In this document: positions 1-8,433 of the stretch, piece by piece | How the letters are laid out: each line of letters starts with the position of its first letter | Numbering within the stretch: position 1 is the first letter of the stretch | Assembly (NCBI GenBank): GCA_021786265.1 | Contig: JAJYNP010000260.1 | Location: 1 to 64,000, forward strand | DNA length: 64,000 nt | Source: Chloroflexota bacterium | GTDB lineage: Bacteria; Chloroflexota; Limnocylindria; Limnocylindrales; CSP1-4 | Reading direction: 5' to 3' | Notes under the pieces: generated by a model | Seen by the model: only the letters and a program-made list of their open reading frames with translations | Databases searched by the model: none | What the model was told of the DNA's origin: nothing | Made by a program: the position numbers and the translations under genes

Positions 1-108
1 GTGCGCGACCTCATCGCGTATGGCTCGGCGTGGTACCCCTGGTACATGCGCCGGCTCGCGGAGCGGCCGGCCAACGTGCTCTTCGCGCTGCGGCAGATCG
101 TGGGGTAG
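1..108 (+). CDS. C-terminal end of a probable proline dehydrogenase (partial)
   Basis: Frame 1 is open from the window edge and stops at 106-108, giving the last 35 residues of a protein. The tail contains WYPWYMRRLAERPANVLFAL, which resembles the conserved C-terminal helix of monofunctional proline dehydrogenases (WYPYFMRRLAERPAN type). That enzyme oxidises proline to pyrroline-5-carboxylate with FAD at the membrane. The call rests on recall of that C-terminal motif only; the catalytic barrel lies outside the window. Confidence 0.55.
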   Translation: MRDLIAYGSAWYPWYMRRLAERPANVLFALRQIVG

Positions 109-127
109 CCAGGAGTATCGTGGAGTC

Positions 128-397
128 GTGAAGGGCGATCGAGTCGAGGCCGTCGTCGACACCGGGCAGGGCGTCCAGACCTTCGAGATCGTCGCCACGC
201 GGGCCGGTCGCCGCATCGAGGTCGTGACGTCCCGCGGGGTGGTCGAGGTCCGTGAGGTCACCCGCACCGGCCAGCCCGTGCGGACGGGCCGGTTCATGAC
301 CAGCCGCCTGATCGCGCTGGTCGAGCATCCCGCGGTGGACGAGCGGGGCCGGGTCGAGGTGACCACGCGACATCGCATCCAGCGCGACCGCGGGTAG
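128..397 (+). CDS. Small hypothetical protein
   Basis: This is an 89-residue protein with a GTG start 19 bases after the preceding stop. It is rich in Val, Arg and Glu with alternating hydrophobic residues (VEAVVDTGQGVQTFEIVATR, then RRIEVVTSRGVVEVREV), which suggests a small all-beta protein. It has no signal peptide, membrane segment or cysteine motif. The tight spacing suggests co-transcription with the upstream dehydrogenase. I do not recognise the family. Confidence 0.5.
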   Translation: MKGDRVEAVVDTGQGVQTFEIVATRAGRRIEVVTSRGVVEVREVTRTGQPVRTGRFMTSRLIALVEHPAVDERGRVEVTTRHRIQRDRG

Positions 398-550
398 GCG
401 GAGGTTCCGCTCGGCTACCGGACGAGGCGAACCCGCCGGCGCGATGCGCACGCTCTCCGCCACTCGACCGCCGATCCCTCGCGCGCACTCGCGAGCCCAC
501 GGACCGTGGCCTGGGCCGCGGACGGACACGGCGACCGCTAATATCCGTCG

Positions 551-1561
551 ATGAGCGTTGACCGGTTCTCGGCGCTGGCCGACCCGAACCGGCGGCGGGT
601 ACTCGGTGCGCTGGCGGGGAGCGGACCCGGCGGTGCGACGGCCGGGGAACTCGCCGCGCTACTGCCGATGGGCCGCTCACTCGTCTCGTACCACCTGGCA
701 CGGCTGGTCGCCGCCGGGCTGGCGTCGGCCTCGCCCGATCCGGGCGATCGCCGTCGCCGCCTCTACCGCACATCGGTGCCGGTCGCGCCGCGACACACGC
801 CGGCCGTCCCCGGGGCGTGGGACCGTGGCAGCCCGATCCGTCCGCTCGTCCCTCCGGCCGGGGAGTTGCCGCAGCCACAGGCCGGCCAGCTGGCCATACC
901 GTCCGGTGGCATCCAGCCCAATCTCGGCCAGGCCCTGCCCGGGCCGCTGCGGGACGCGCTCGCCCGGTTCCTCCGGGTGCGCCGGGTGGCCACGGGCGAG
1001 CTGCTCTTCTCGCAGGGCGATCCGGCCAGCGGCATCTGGTTCGTCGAGTCCGGGGCGGTCCGGCTGTACGCCGCCGACGAGGACGGACGGGAGCAGACCC
1101 TCCAGGTCGTGCGGCCCGGGGCGTCGTTCAACGAGGTGCCGTTCTTCGATCATGGGCCCGAACCGGTCGCGGCGCAGGCCGTCGAGGATTCGGTCGTGCT
1201 CGTCCTGCCCGCCGAACGTCGCGACGAGATCCTGCGAGAGATCCCCGGGCTCGCGATCGCCGCGTCGGCGAGCTTCGCCTTCCGCCTTCGCCAGACGATC
1301 GCCCTGGTGGAGGATCTCTCCTTCCGCCAGGTGGCGGGTCGCGTTGCGCGCGTCCTGCTGCAGGCGGTCGAGCCGCACGCCGGGGTCGGAGCGGGATCGG
1401 GAGGGCTGGCGCTCACGCAGCGCGAGATCGCCGAGATGGTCGGGTCGAGCCGCGAGGTCGTGGCCCGCACGCTGCGGCAGCTCGAGCGGGAAGGGCTGAT
1501 CCGGATCGCGCGGGGCCGCATCGTGCTGCTCGACCGGGACGGGCTCGCCGGCCGGGACTGA
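551..1561 (+). CDS. ArsR-type HTH fused to a CRP/FNR-family transcriptional regulator
   Basis: This is a 336-residue regulator. Residues 1-85 look like an ArsR-type winged helix (FSALADPNRRRVLGAL, then SLVSYHLARLVAAGLAS). Residues about 125-240 form a cyclic-nucleotide-binding-like barrel (LLFSQGDPASGIWFVESGAV). Residues about 270-330 form a Crp-type HTH (LTQREIAEMVGSSREVVART). Typical CRP/FNR proteins are 220-250 residues and lack the N-terminal winged helix, so this is a double-HTH fusion. No N-terminal cysteine cluster for an FNR-type Fe-S centre is visible. It lies upstream of the Fe-S and molybdoenzyme genes, so redox or nitrogen-oxide control of that operon is plausible but only inferred. 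Confidence 0.85.
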   Translation: MSVDRFSALADPNRRRVLGALAGSGPGGATAGELAALLPMGRSLVSYHLARLVAAGLASASPDPGDRRRRLYRTSVPVAPRHTPAVPGAWDRGSPIRPLVPPAGELPQPQAGQLAIPSGGIQPNLGQALPGPLRDALARFLRVRRVATGELLFSQGDPASGIWFVESGAVRLYAADEDGREQTLQVVRPGASFNEVPFFDHGPEPVAAQAVEDSVVLVLPAERRDEILREIPGLAIAASASFAFRLRQTIALVEDLSFRQVAGRVARVLLQAVEPHAGVGAGSGGLALTQREIAEMVGSSREVVARTLRQLEREGLIRIARGRIVLLDRDGLAGRD

Positions 1562-1623
1562 CCGGGGCGCTCGCACCGAAGTCACAGCGGGTCGGGCGGA
1601 CTGCGGGCCACCCTGTCGCCGTG

Positions 1624-1857
1624 ATGCTCAGCATCCTCGAACCGGCCGGTCAGGCCCTTCTCGCCCCACCTCCGCGGGTCGATCTCGTCCGCTGCGTGCT
1701 CTGCGGTGCGTGCGTGGTCGCCTGCCCAGAAGGGGCCATCAGGCTCGCGCCGGACGCGTTCGGCAAGGCCTCGGTCGCCCGGGTCGACGACGCGCGCTGC
1801 ACCCGGTGTGCAACGTGCGAGGAGTCCTGCCGCCGCAGGCCGAGCGACCAGGCCTGA
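1624..1857 (+). CDS. Small 2x[4Fe-4S]-type ferredoxin
   Basis: This 77-residue protein has the ferredoxin motif CVLCGACVVACPEGAI and a second cluster CTRCATCEESC. In the second cluster the usual proline after the fourth cysteine is replaced by arginine. Two cubane clusters would make it a soluble electron carrier. A GTG codon directly precedes the ATG start at 1624 and could be used instead. It lies 62 bases after the regulator gene and just before a histidine kinase gene, near the molybdoenzyme operon, so it may carry electrons or a redox signal locally. Confidence 0.8.
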   Translation: MLSILEPAGQALLAPPPRVDLVRCVLCGACVVACPEGAIRLAPDAFGKASVARVDDARCTRCATCEESCRRRPSDQA

Positions 1858-1888
1858 TCGCCTGGGAAGCCCGAGGCAGAGGGGCCGC

Positions 1889-3106
1889 ATGGTCCAGGCC
1901 GATGTCGGGGCGACGTGCCGTCCCCCGGGTACGAAGTTGGACCACGTGGTCGGGATGACGACGGCTCGACCTCGAGGCCCGGTCGAGGACGACGCCGGGC
2001 TCCACTGGATGGCCTCGGCGATCCGGGAGCTGGGCGCGTCCCGATCGTTCGGCGACCTGGCGGCGACAGCCGCCTCCGTCACGGCACACATCGTCGAGAG
2101 CCGCGCAGTGGTGGTGCTGATCCGGCTCCACCCCAACGGCGTCCGTGTCGTGTCGTCGAGCGCCGGTCCGATGGAGCCCGCCGACGCGCTGCTGTGCCTG
2201 TTCCATGACGGCCAGTGGGGCGCTCCGTCGATGCCACTGCCCGCGGCGTGGCTCGGATTGGCGCCGGCGGATCCCCCCGTGTGCTGGATCGACGCGGTCC
2301 CCCTCGACGACTCACGAGGCACCGAGGGCTGCGTGCTGCTGACCGAGCTGCCGGACGGGTCTCCCCCTGGCACCCGGGCGCGGGCGCAGGCCGGGCTGGT
2401 GGCGGCTGCCGTGGGGGCCATGCTCAACCATCTCCACCCCGGCGTCGAGACCTCGGCCTTCGAGGAAGGTGCCCGCTGCGAGCGCCGGCGCATCACCATG
2501 GAGCTGCACGACAACGCCATCCAGTCGCTCTACGCGGCGGGTCTTTCCCTGGAGGCCGCCGCCCGGTGCGACTCCACGCCGGGACCCGCACGCGAGCCGC
2601 TGCGTCGCTCGCGCGCGACGATCGACCGGGCCATCGACGATCTCCGCGGCTACATCGACATGCTCGAGCGCCGCGACCCGACGGTCCCGGAGCTCGGCGC
2701 CGGGCTCGACGCGCTGGCCGCGGAGGCGGCCGCTGCCGGCATCGCCGTCACCGTCGAGGTCGCCACGTGCGAGCCCGTCTGCCTTCCCGACGGACCGCGC
2801 CGGGAGTTGCTGCTGCTGGCCCGCGAAGCGGTGTCGAACGCGAGCCGGCATGCGCATGCCGCCCATGTCCTGGTGCACCTTGCGGTCGACGCCAGGACCG
2901 TGCACCTGGTGATCCAGGACGACGGCGTCGGCTTCGACCCGCTCGACGCGTCGCCGGGTCTCGGGATGCGCACGATGGAGGACCGGGCCGCGGCGCTGCG
3001 CGGGCACCTCGAGATCACCAGCGCACCCGGCCAGGGCACGCGCGTGGTGTTCGAGGGGCCCATGCGCTGGCTCCCGATCGTCCGCCGGGCCGAGGTGCCC
3101 GCTTGA
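1889..3106 (+). CDS. NarL-type sensor histidine kinase (HisKA_3)
   Basis: This is a 405-residue kinase. The N-terminal 170 residues look like a GAF-type sensory domain without membrane segments, so the protein is probably cytoplasmic. The dimerisation/phosphoacceptor region is RRRITMELHDNAIQSLYAAG with the acceptor His near residue 207. A HATPase_c domain follows (N box LLLAREAVSNASRHA, G1 box DDGVGFDP, G2 box GLGMRTMEDRAAAL). The start at 1889 is preceded by a GAGGGG sequence; an in-frame ATG at 1955 is an alternative. The stop overlaps the response regulator's TTG start, so the two genes are translationally coupled. Confidence 0.85.
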   Translation: MVQADVGATCRPPGTKLDHVVGMTTARPRGPVEDDAGLHWMASAIRELGASRSFGDLAATAASVTAHIVESRAVVVLIRLHPNGVRVVSSSAGPMEPADALLCLFHDGQWGAPSMPLPAAWLGLAPADPPVCWIDAVPLDDSRGTEGCVLLTELPDGSPPGTRARAQAGLVAAAVGAMLNHLHPGVETSAFEEGARCERRRITMELHDNAIQSLYAAGLSLEAAARCDSTPGPAREPLRRSRATIDRAIDDLRGYIDMLERRDPTVPELGAGLDALAAEAAAAGIAVTVEVATCEPVCLPDGPRRELLLLAREAVSNASRHAHAAHVLVHLAVDARTVHLVIQDDGVGFDPLDASPGLGMRTMEDRAAALRGHLEITSAPGQGTRVVFEGPMRWLPIVRRAEVPA

Positions 3107-3759
3107 CCTCACCGATCCGCCTGCTCATCGTCGACGATCACGAGGTGGTCCGCGCCGGACTGCGGGCACTCTTCGACGTGGTCGATCGGGTGGAGGTCGT
3201 CGGCGAGGCCGAGGACACCGCCACTGCGCTGGCCGAGCTGGACCGCACCGACCCCGATGTCGTGCTGATGGACCTCCGGCTGGGCCACGAGAGCGGCGTC
3301 GACGCCTGCCGGGCGATCCTCGCGCGACGCCCGCCCACCCGGGTCCTGCTCCTCTCCGCCTACGCGGACGAACGGGCCGCCGCACAGGCGCTCGAGGCGG
3401 GGGCCGTGGGGTTCCTGCTGAAGCGCTCGAGCGGCCAGGCGATCATCCGCGCGGTCAAGGGCATCGGGGATCCCGACGCCATCGTCGACCTGGAGGTGAT
3501 GCGTCGACTGGCCGGCGCGACGCACCCGTCGGTTTCGATCGAGCCGCTGACGCCGCACGAGCGGGAACTCGCAAGGCTGGTCGCGGAGGGGCTCACCAAC
3601 CGCCAGATCGCGGCTCGGCTGGGCTCGCCCGAGGCGACCGTCAAGGCGCAGATGAGCCGGCTCCTCGCCCGGCTGGGCCTGGCGAACCGGGGCGAGGTCG
3701 GGGCACGCCTGGCCGTCCTTTCGGAGGGCCCGACGCCCGACTCGACCGAGCCGGACTGA
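3103..3759 (+). CDS. NarL/FixJ-family response regulator
   Basis: This 218-residue protein has a receiver domain (LLIVDDHEVVRAGL, phosphoacceptor Asp in VVLMDLRLG, Lys in FLLKRSS) and a C-terminal LuxR-type HTH (LTPHERELARLVAEGLTNRQ, then ATVKAQMSRLLARLGL). The TTG start at 3103 overlaps the kinase stop codon, so the pair is a two-component system. It lies 149 bases upstream of the molybdoenzyme operon on the same strand, and that operon is its most likely target; this is inferred from position only. Confidence 0.88.
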   Translation: MTSPIRLLIVDDHEVVRAGLRALFDVVDRVEVVGEAEDTATALAELDRTDPDVVLMDLRLGHESGVDACRAILARRPPTRVLLLSAYADERAAAQALEAGAVGFLLKRSSGQAIIRAVKGIGDPDAIVDLEVMRRLAGATHPSVSIEPLTPHERELARLVAEGLTNRQIAARLGSPEATVKAQMSRLLARLGLANRGEVGARLAVLSEGPTPDSTEPD

Positions 3760-3908
3760 GTCCGTCAGGACCATCGGACGTCCGTCGCCGGAGGACCCGG
3801 GACCTCCCGCGTGACGTTCGGCGCTGCCGCTGGCGAAGATGCGCGGTCACGCTGCCGCCGAGCACGACGGTGCCGTCCGCGACGTGCGTTCCGACCGGAG
3901 GAATCACG

Positions 3909-6449
3909 ATGACCGAAGAGAGTCCCGGCGAGCGGCTCAACCTGGCGGATCACCTGTCGCAGCTACCGCGGCGACGGCTCTCCCGCCGGACCTTCCTGAA
4001 GGGCTCCGCGGCACTCGCCGGCACGGCTGCCGCGGCCGGCGTGCTGGGATCCGAGACCCCGGTGCTCCGGGCGCTCCAGCCGGCACAGGCCGCGGACGCA
4101 ACGAGCCCCGAGACCGTGGTACGCACCGGCCACTCCAACAACTGCGACGGCGCGTGCGGGCTCGACGTCCACGTGGTCGACGGCAAGATCAAGCTCATCG
4201 AGGGCGCCCCGTTCGACTCGACCACGGTCAGCGGCGCGGCCGCCCAGGACTTCCCGCCCCGGATCTGCCTGCGAGGCGTCTCTCAGGCGGAGAACGTCTA
4301 CAGCCCGGACCGCGTGAAGTACCCCTACCGTCGCGTCGGTGAGCGCGGCTCCGGGCAATGGGAACGGATCAGCTGGGACGAGGCCACGACCGAGATCGCC
4401 ACGAAGTTCAAGGAGATCCAGGGGAAGCACGGGCCGACGTCCGTGTGGGTGGCGCCGTACACCGGGTCGCTCTCGATCATCGAGGGGGTCATCGGCGCGG
4501 GGTACCGCTTCGCCAGCGTCATCGGGGCCTCGGCCGGCGACTTCGAGGGCGACAACGAGGGCGACAGCTCGACGCCGGCGGGCTTCAACTACGTGCTCGT
4601 CGACCCGCAGAACCCGGCCAACGGCGGCGGGTTCCTCGACGGGCACGAGTACACCGACCTGGCCAACGCCAACGTCCTGTTCGCCTGGGCCAACAACCTC
4701 GCCGAGACGGCCATCCCGGACTGGCGGATCATCTCGACCGCTCGCGAGCAGGGCATGACGCTCGTCGTGATCGATCCGCGCTTCACGCCCACGGCCGCTG
4801 CCGCGGACCTGTGGGTGCCGATCCGGCCGGGCACGGACGCCGCCCTGGTCGACGGCATGATCAACTACGTCCTCGCCAACAACCTGTACGACGAGGCGTA
4901 CGTCCGCGCCTACACCGTCGCGCCGTTCCTCGTCGACCCGACCACGAAGCTCTTCATCCGCGAGAAGGACCTGGTCAAGGGCGGCAAGGACGTCCCCATG
5001 GTCTGGGACGAGGCCGACAGGAGCCTCAAGACGGTGGACGACAAGGGGCTCCGGAAGGCCGCGCTCCTGGGCAGCCATCCGGTGAACGGCGTGCAGGCCC
5101 GCACCGCCCTGCAGGTGCTTGCCGACACCCTCGCGAAGTACACGCCCGACAAGGTGGCTGAGATCACCGACGTCCCGGCCGACACGGTGGTCAGGCTCGC
5201 GAAGCTGTACGCGAACGCGAAGCCGGCGGCCATCAAGTGCGGCTGGGGCCTCTCGCACTGGTACCACGGCGACCTGACCTACCAGGCGATGCTCACCCTC
5301 TCCGCGCTGTGCGGCTACATCGGCGAGCACGGCGGCGGGGTGACGACCTTCAGTGGCGCGATCGTGACCATGGCGTTCGACGTGCCCGGATGGTTCTTCC
5401 CGGACAAGAAGCAGTACACCTACCTGCCGCCCATGGCCGCCAGCGACGCGATGCTCAACGGCAAGCCCTACCCGGTGCGCGCGGCGTGGTTCATGATCGA
5501 CAACTTCGCGCAGCAGATGTCCGACCGCAACAAGGTGGCCCAGGCGCTGAAGTCGCTGGACTTCCTGGTGGTCTCGGACTACGTCATGTCCGCCACCGCG
5601 GACCTCGCGGACATCGTCCTGCCGGCCTGCACGTTCCTCGAGAAGACCGACCTGATGGGCACCGCCAACTACTACCTGCAGTACATGCCCAGGGTCATCG
5701 AACCCCTGTGGGAATCGAAGTCCGACCTCGACGCGATCACCATGGTGGCGCAGAAGATGGGCGTCGGGCAGTACTTCGACCAGACCGCGGACGACTACAT
5801 CGCCCAGATCCTGCATATCGGCGACCCCAAGGCCGACCCGACGGTCAACGGGCTCACGTGGGACCAGCTCAAGTCGGGCGCCCCCCGCATCAACACGGCG
5901 ACGCTCCCGTATGTGCCGTTCTCCGACAAGACCTTCCCCACCAGGACCGGGAGGATCGAGTTCTACGTGGAGCTGCTGGTGCCCTACGGCCAGGAGGTGT
6001 GCGACTACCAGGAGCCGATCGAGGCGTCGCCCACGAACCCGTTGTTCCAGAAGTACCCGCTCACGTTCCTCTCCACCCACACGCGCTTCCGCACGCACTC
6101 GCAGTACTGCGACCTGCCCTGGCTCAACGAGATCACCAGGAGCGGTGAGGGCTTCCTGGAGATCAACCCACTGGATGCGGCACCGCGCGGCGTCGGGGAC
6201 GGCGACGTGGTGCGGATCTTCAACGACCGTGGCTCGCTCAAGGTCCACGCCCGGCTCACCGAGTCGATCAAGCCCGGCGTCGTGAACTGCTACCAGGGGG
6301 GCTGGGACACCAACCAGGTGAAGCACTACATCGAGGGCCACCCGAACAACCTGACCCACCAGATCGCCAAGCCGGCGCAGTCCATCATCCCGAACTTCCA
6401 GTCCAACGCGGCCTACTACGACTGCCTGGTGGAAGTCGCGAAGGCGTGA
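3909..6449 (+). CDS. Tat-exported molybdopterin oxidoreductase, catalytic subunit (DMSO reductase family)
   Basis: This is an 846-residue member of the Mo-bisMGD oxidoreductases. A Tat signal is present (SRRTFLKGSAALAG, arginines 26-27), so the enzyme should act outside the cytoplasmic membrane. The Fe-S motif is His75-x3-Cys79-x3-Cys83-x36-Cys120, a His-first ligand set as in nitrate reductase NarG and type II family members. The following block (ICLRGVSQAENVYSPDRVKY) is DmsA-like. The Mo ligand cannot be fixed by eye; Asp or Ser in the stretch GDFEGDNEGDSST is the candidate. GGAGG lies just upstream of the chosen ATG. The substrate cannot be named from sequence. Confidence 0.9.
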   Translation: MTEESPGERLNLADHLSQLPRRRLSRRTFLKGSAALAGTAAAAGVLGSETPVLRALQPAQAADATSPETVVRTGHSNNCDGACGLDVHVVDGKIKLIEGAPFDSTTVSGAAAQDFPPRICLRGVSQAENVYSPDRVKYPYRRVGERGSGQWERISWDEATTEIATKFKEIQGKHGPTSVWVAPYTGSLSIIEGVIGAGYRFASVIGASAGDFEGDNEGDSSTPAGFNYVLVDPQNPANGGGFLDGHEYTDLANANVLFAWANNLAETAIPDWRIISTAREQGMTLVVIDPRFTPTAAAADLWVPIRPGTDAALVDGMINYVLANNLYDEAYVRAYTVAPFLVDPTTKLFIREKDLVKGGKDVPMVWDEADRSLKTVDDKGLRKAALLGSHPVNGVQARTALQVLADTLAKYTPDKVAEITDVPADTVVRLAKLYANAKPAAIKCGWGLSHWYHGDLTYQAMLTLSALCGYIGEHGGGVTTFSGAIVTMAFDVPGWFFPDKKQYTYLPPMAASDAMLNGKPYPVRAAWFMIDNFAQQMSDRNKVAQALKSLDFLVVSDYVMSATADLADIVLPACTFLEKTDLMGTANYYLQYMPRVIEPLWESKSDLDAITMVAQKMGVGQYFDQTADDYIAQILHIGDPKADPTVNGLTWDQLKSGAPRINTATLPYVPFSDKTFPTRTGRIEFYVELLVPYGQEVCDYQEPIEASPTNPLFQKYPLTFLSTHTRFRTHSQYCDLPWLNEITRSGEGFLEINPLDAAPRGVGDGDVVRIFNDRGSLKVHARLTESIKPGVVNCYQGGWDTNQVKHYIEGHPNNLTHQIAKPAQSIIPNFQSNAAYYDCLVEVAKA

Positions 6450-6490
6450 TCGGCAGCTGACGATGCGATACGCGAAGCGGGAGAATCACG

Positions 6491-7174
6491 ATGACTGACG
6501 CGACTGCCGGGGCGAAGCCGAAGAAGCGACTCGGCCTCGTCATCGACACGAACCGGTGCACCGGCTGCTGGACCTGCGCCGTCGCCTGCAAGGTCGAGAA
6601 CAACGTGGGCGAGGGGCTCTTCTGGAACCGCATCCTGACCATCGGCGGAGCGTCCATCGACACGCCGTCGGGGACGTTCCCGGACCTGCGGATGGCCTAC
6701 CAGCCGACCAACTGCTTCCATTGCGACAACCCACCCTGCGTCAAGGCGTGCCCGGTGGGCGCCACCTTCAAGCGCGACGACGGGATCGTGATCATCGACT
6801 ACGACCGGTGCATAGGGTGCCGGTACTGCATGATCGCCTGCCCCTACAACAACCGCGTGTTCAACTGGCGGACCCCCGTGCAGCACCCCTCGCCGGACGT
6901 GGCGCCGGTCGGGAACGTGCCGGCCCGACCGCGGGGCGTGGTGGAGAAGTGCACGCTGTGCGTGCATCGGGTGGACCAGGGTCTCGATCCGCGGTGCGTC
7001 GTGGCGTGTCCCGCCGGGGCGCGCTACTTCGGTGATCTCAACGACCCGACCAGCACGGTGGCGACGCTGGTGCGGACGAAGGCGACCTACCGCGTCTTCG
7101 AGGACAAGGGCACGAGCCCCAGCGTGTACTACGTCACGCGCTCCAACGCGTCGATCGAGGAAGGAGCCGAGTGA
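6491..7174 (+). CDS. Four-cluster [4Fe-4S] electron-transfer subunit (DmsB/NrfC-like)
   Basis: This 227-residue protein carries four ferredoxin-type cysteine groups: CTGCWTCAVACK, CFHCDNPPCVKACPVGAT, CIGCRYCMIACPYN and CTLC with a later CVVACP. This is the standard arrangement of the electron-transfer subunit in DMSO/polysulfide reductase complexes. It has no signal peptide of its own, so it is probably exported folded with the Tat-signal-bearing catalytic subunit. It shuttles electrons between the NrfD-type membrane subunit and the molybdenum site. Its stop overlaps the start region of the membrane subunit. Confidence 0.92.
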   Translation: MTDATAGAKPKKRLGLVIDTNRCTGCWTCAVACKVENNVGEGLFWNRILTIGGASIDTPSGTFPDLRMAYQPTNCFHCDNPPCVKACPVGATFKRDDGIVIIDYDRCIGCRYCMIACPYNNRVFNWRTPVQHPSPDVAPVGNVPARPRGVVEKCTLCVHRVDQGLDPRCVVACPAGARYFGDLNDPTSTVATLVRTKATYRVFEDKGTSPSVYYVTRSNASIEEGAE

Positions 7175-8433
7175 TGTCCACCCTCGCGGCCGAGCCGAGG
7201 CGCATGCCTGCGGCGACCCATCGCTCGCCCGCCGCACGCGCGTGGATCGGGGCGCTCGTCCTTGTCTGGGCGGCCGGAGTGGCGGCCTGGATCTACCAGC
7301 TGAACCAGGGCCTCCAGGTCACGGGCATGCGCGACAACGTGATGTGGGGCCTCTACATCGTGTTCTTCATGTTCTTCGTCGGCCTCTCCGCCGGCGGGCT
7401 CATCGTGGCATCGGCGGGGCGGCTGTTCGGCGTGGATCGCTTCAAGCCGATCGTGCGGCTGGCGGTCCTGGAGGCGACGGTCGCCGTGCTGATCGCGGCG
7501 ACCTTCATCCTGCCGGATCTCGGCCATCCCGAACGGCTCCTCAACCTGCTGCTCTACGCAAACCTCACGTCGCCGATGATCTGGGACATCACGGTCATCC
7601 TCATCTACCTCGTCCTGTCGCTGACCTACGTGTGGCTGTACACCCGGCGCGACCTGGCGGCCCGGGGCAGCTGGCTCGCGCTCGGCACGCACGACACGTC
7701 CGACGCGGCACGCGCACGCGACGAGCGCTGGACGAAGGCGCTGGCCTGGGTCGCGCTCCCGGCGGCCGTCCTCGTCCACTCGGTCACGGCCTGGATCTTC
7801 GGCCTGCAGATCTCGCGAGGATTCTGGTACACGGCCATCATGGCGCCGCTGTTCATCAGTTCCGCGCTCGTATCGGGGCTTTCGCTCGTGGTGCTCCTCG
7901 CCCTGGCGCTGCGCCGGATCGGGCGGGTTTCCTTCGACGACGGCCTGGCGAGCTACCTGGGCGGGCTGCTCGGCGTGTTCCTGGCCGTGCAGGGGTTCTT
8001 CGTGTTCTGCGAGATCCTCGCCGGGTACTACCCGGGGAACGAGAGCGACGCCGTGCGGAGGATGATCGAGGGCCCCTACGCGCCGCTGTTCGCGCTCGAG
8101 GTCGCATGCCTGGTTGTGCCGTTCGTCCTCGTTGCGATCGGCGGCCTGCGCAGGCGTCCGGGGGTGGTCGCACTCGCGGCGCTCGTGGCCGTGGTCGGGA
8201 TCTTCGTTCACCGGCTCAACATCGTCCTCGTCGGGCTGAGCAACGCGCCGCTGCCGTACCCCCCGGGAACGGCGATCGGCACGCCGCTGGGCAACGGGTC
8301 GTCCTTCGCGGCGACGAGCAGCTACGTCCCGACGGGGATCGAGCTGACCATCGTGGCCGGCGTGCTGGCCCTCGGCACCCTCCTCTTCACGCTCGGCGCC
8401 TGGCTGCTGCCGCTCCGGGACGAGCATCACTGA
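7174..8433 (+). CDS. NrfD-type integral membrane subunit of the molybdoenzyme complex
   Basis: This is a 419-residue polytopic membrane protein with eight or more hydrophobic helices, including WIGALVLVWAAGVAAWIYQL near the N-terminus and GIELTIVAGVLALGTLLFTL near the end. Length and topology fit the NrfD/PsrC family, which exchanges quinone electrons with the Fe-S subunit. AAGGAG lies 7 bases before the ATG at 7174; an overlapping GTG at 7171 is an alternative start. The gene overlaps both neighbours by 1-4 bases. The complex should link the quinone pool to the external catalytic subunit. Confidence 0.9.
   Translation: MSTLAAEPRRMPAATHRSPAARAWIGALVLVWAAGVAAWIYQLNQGLQVTGMRDNVMWGLYIVFFMFFVGLSAGGLIVASAGRLFGVDRFKPIVRLAVLEATVAVLIAATFILPDLGHPERLLNLLLYANLTSPMIWDITVILIYLVLSLTYVWLYTRRDLAARGSWLALGTHDTSDAARARDERWTKALAWVALPAAVLVHSVTAWIFGLQISRGFWYTAIMAPLFISSALVSGLSLVVLLALALRRIGRVSFDDGLASYLGGLLGVFLAVQGFFVFCEILAGYYPGNESDAVRRMIEGPYAPLFALEVACLVVPFVLVAIGGLRRRPGVVALAALVAVVGIFVHRLNIVLVGLSNAPLPYPPGTAIGTPLGNGSSFAATSSYVPTGIELTIVAGVLALGTLLFTLGAWLLPLRDEHH

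Noticed and set aside
3790..3825. Hairpin around the CCCGGG centre before the molybdoenzyme gene as a terminator
   Set aside because: The stem is short with a mismatch and there is no T-run; it may be chance in GC-rich DNA.
3963..6359. Very long open frame on the minus strand opposite the molybdoenzyme gene
   Set aside because: It is an antisense shadow in GC-rich DNA; it lacks motifs, is Arg/Val/Asp-biased, and the plus-strand protein is unmistakable.
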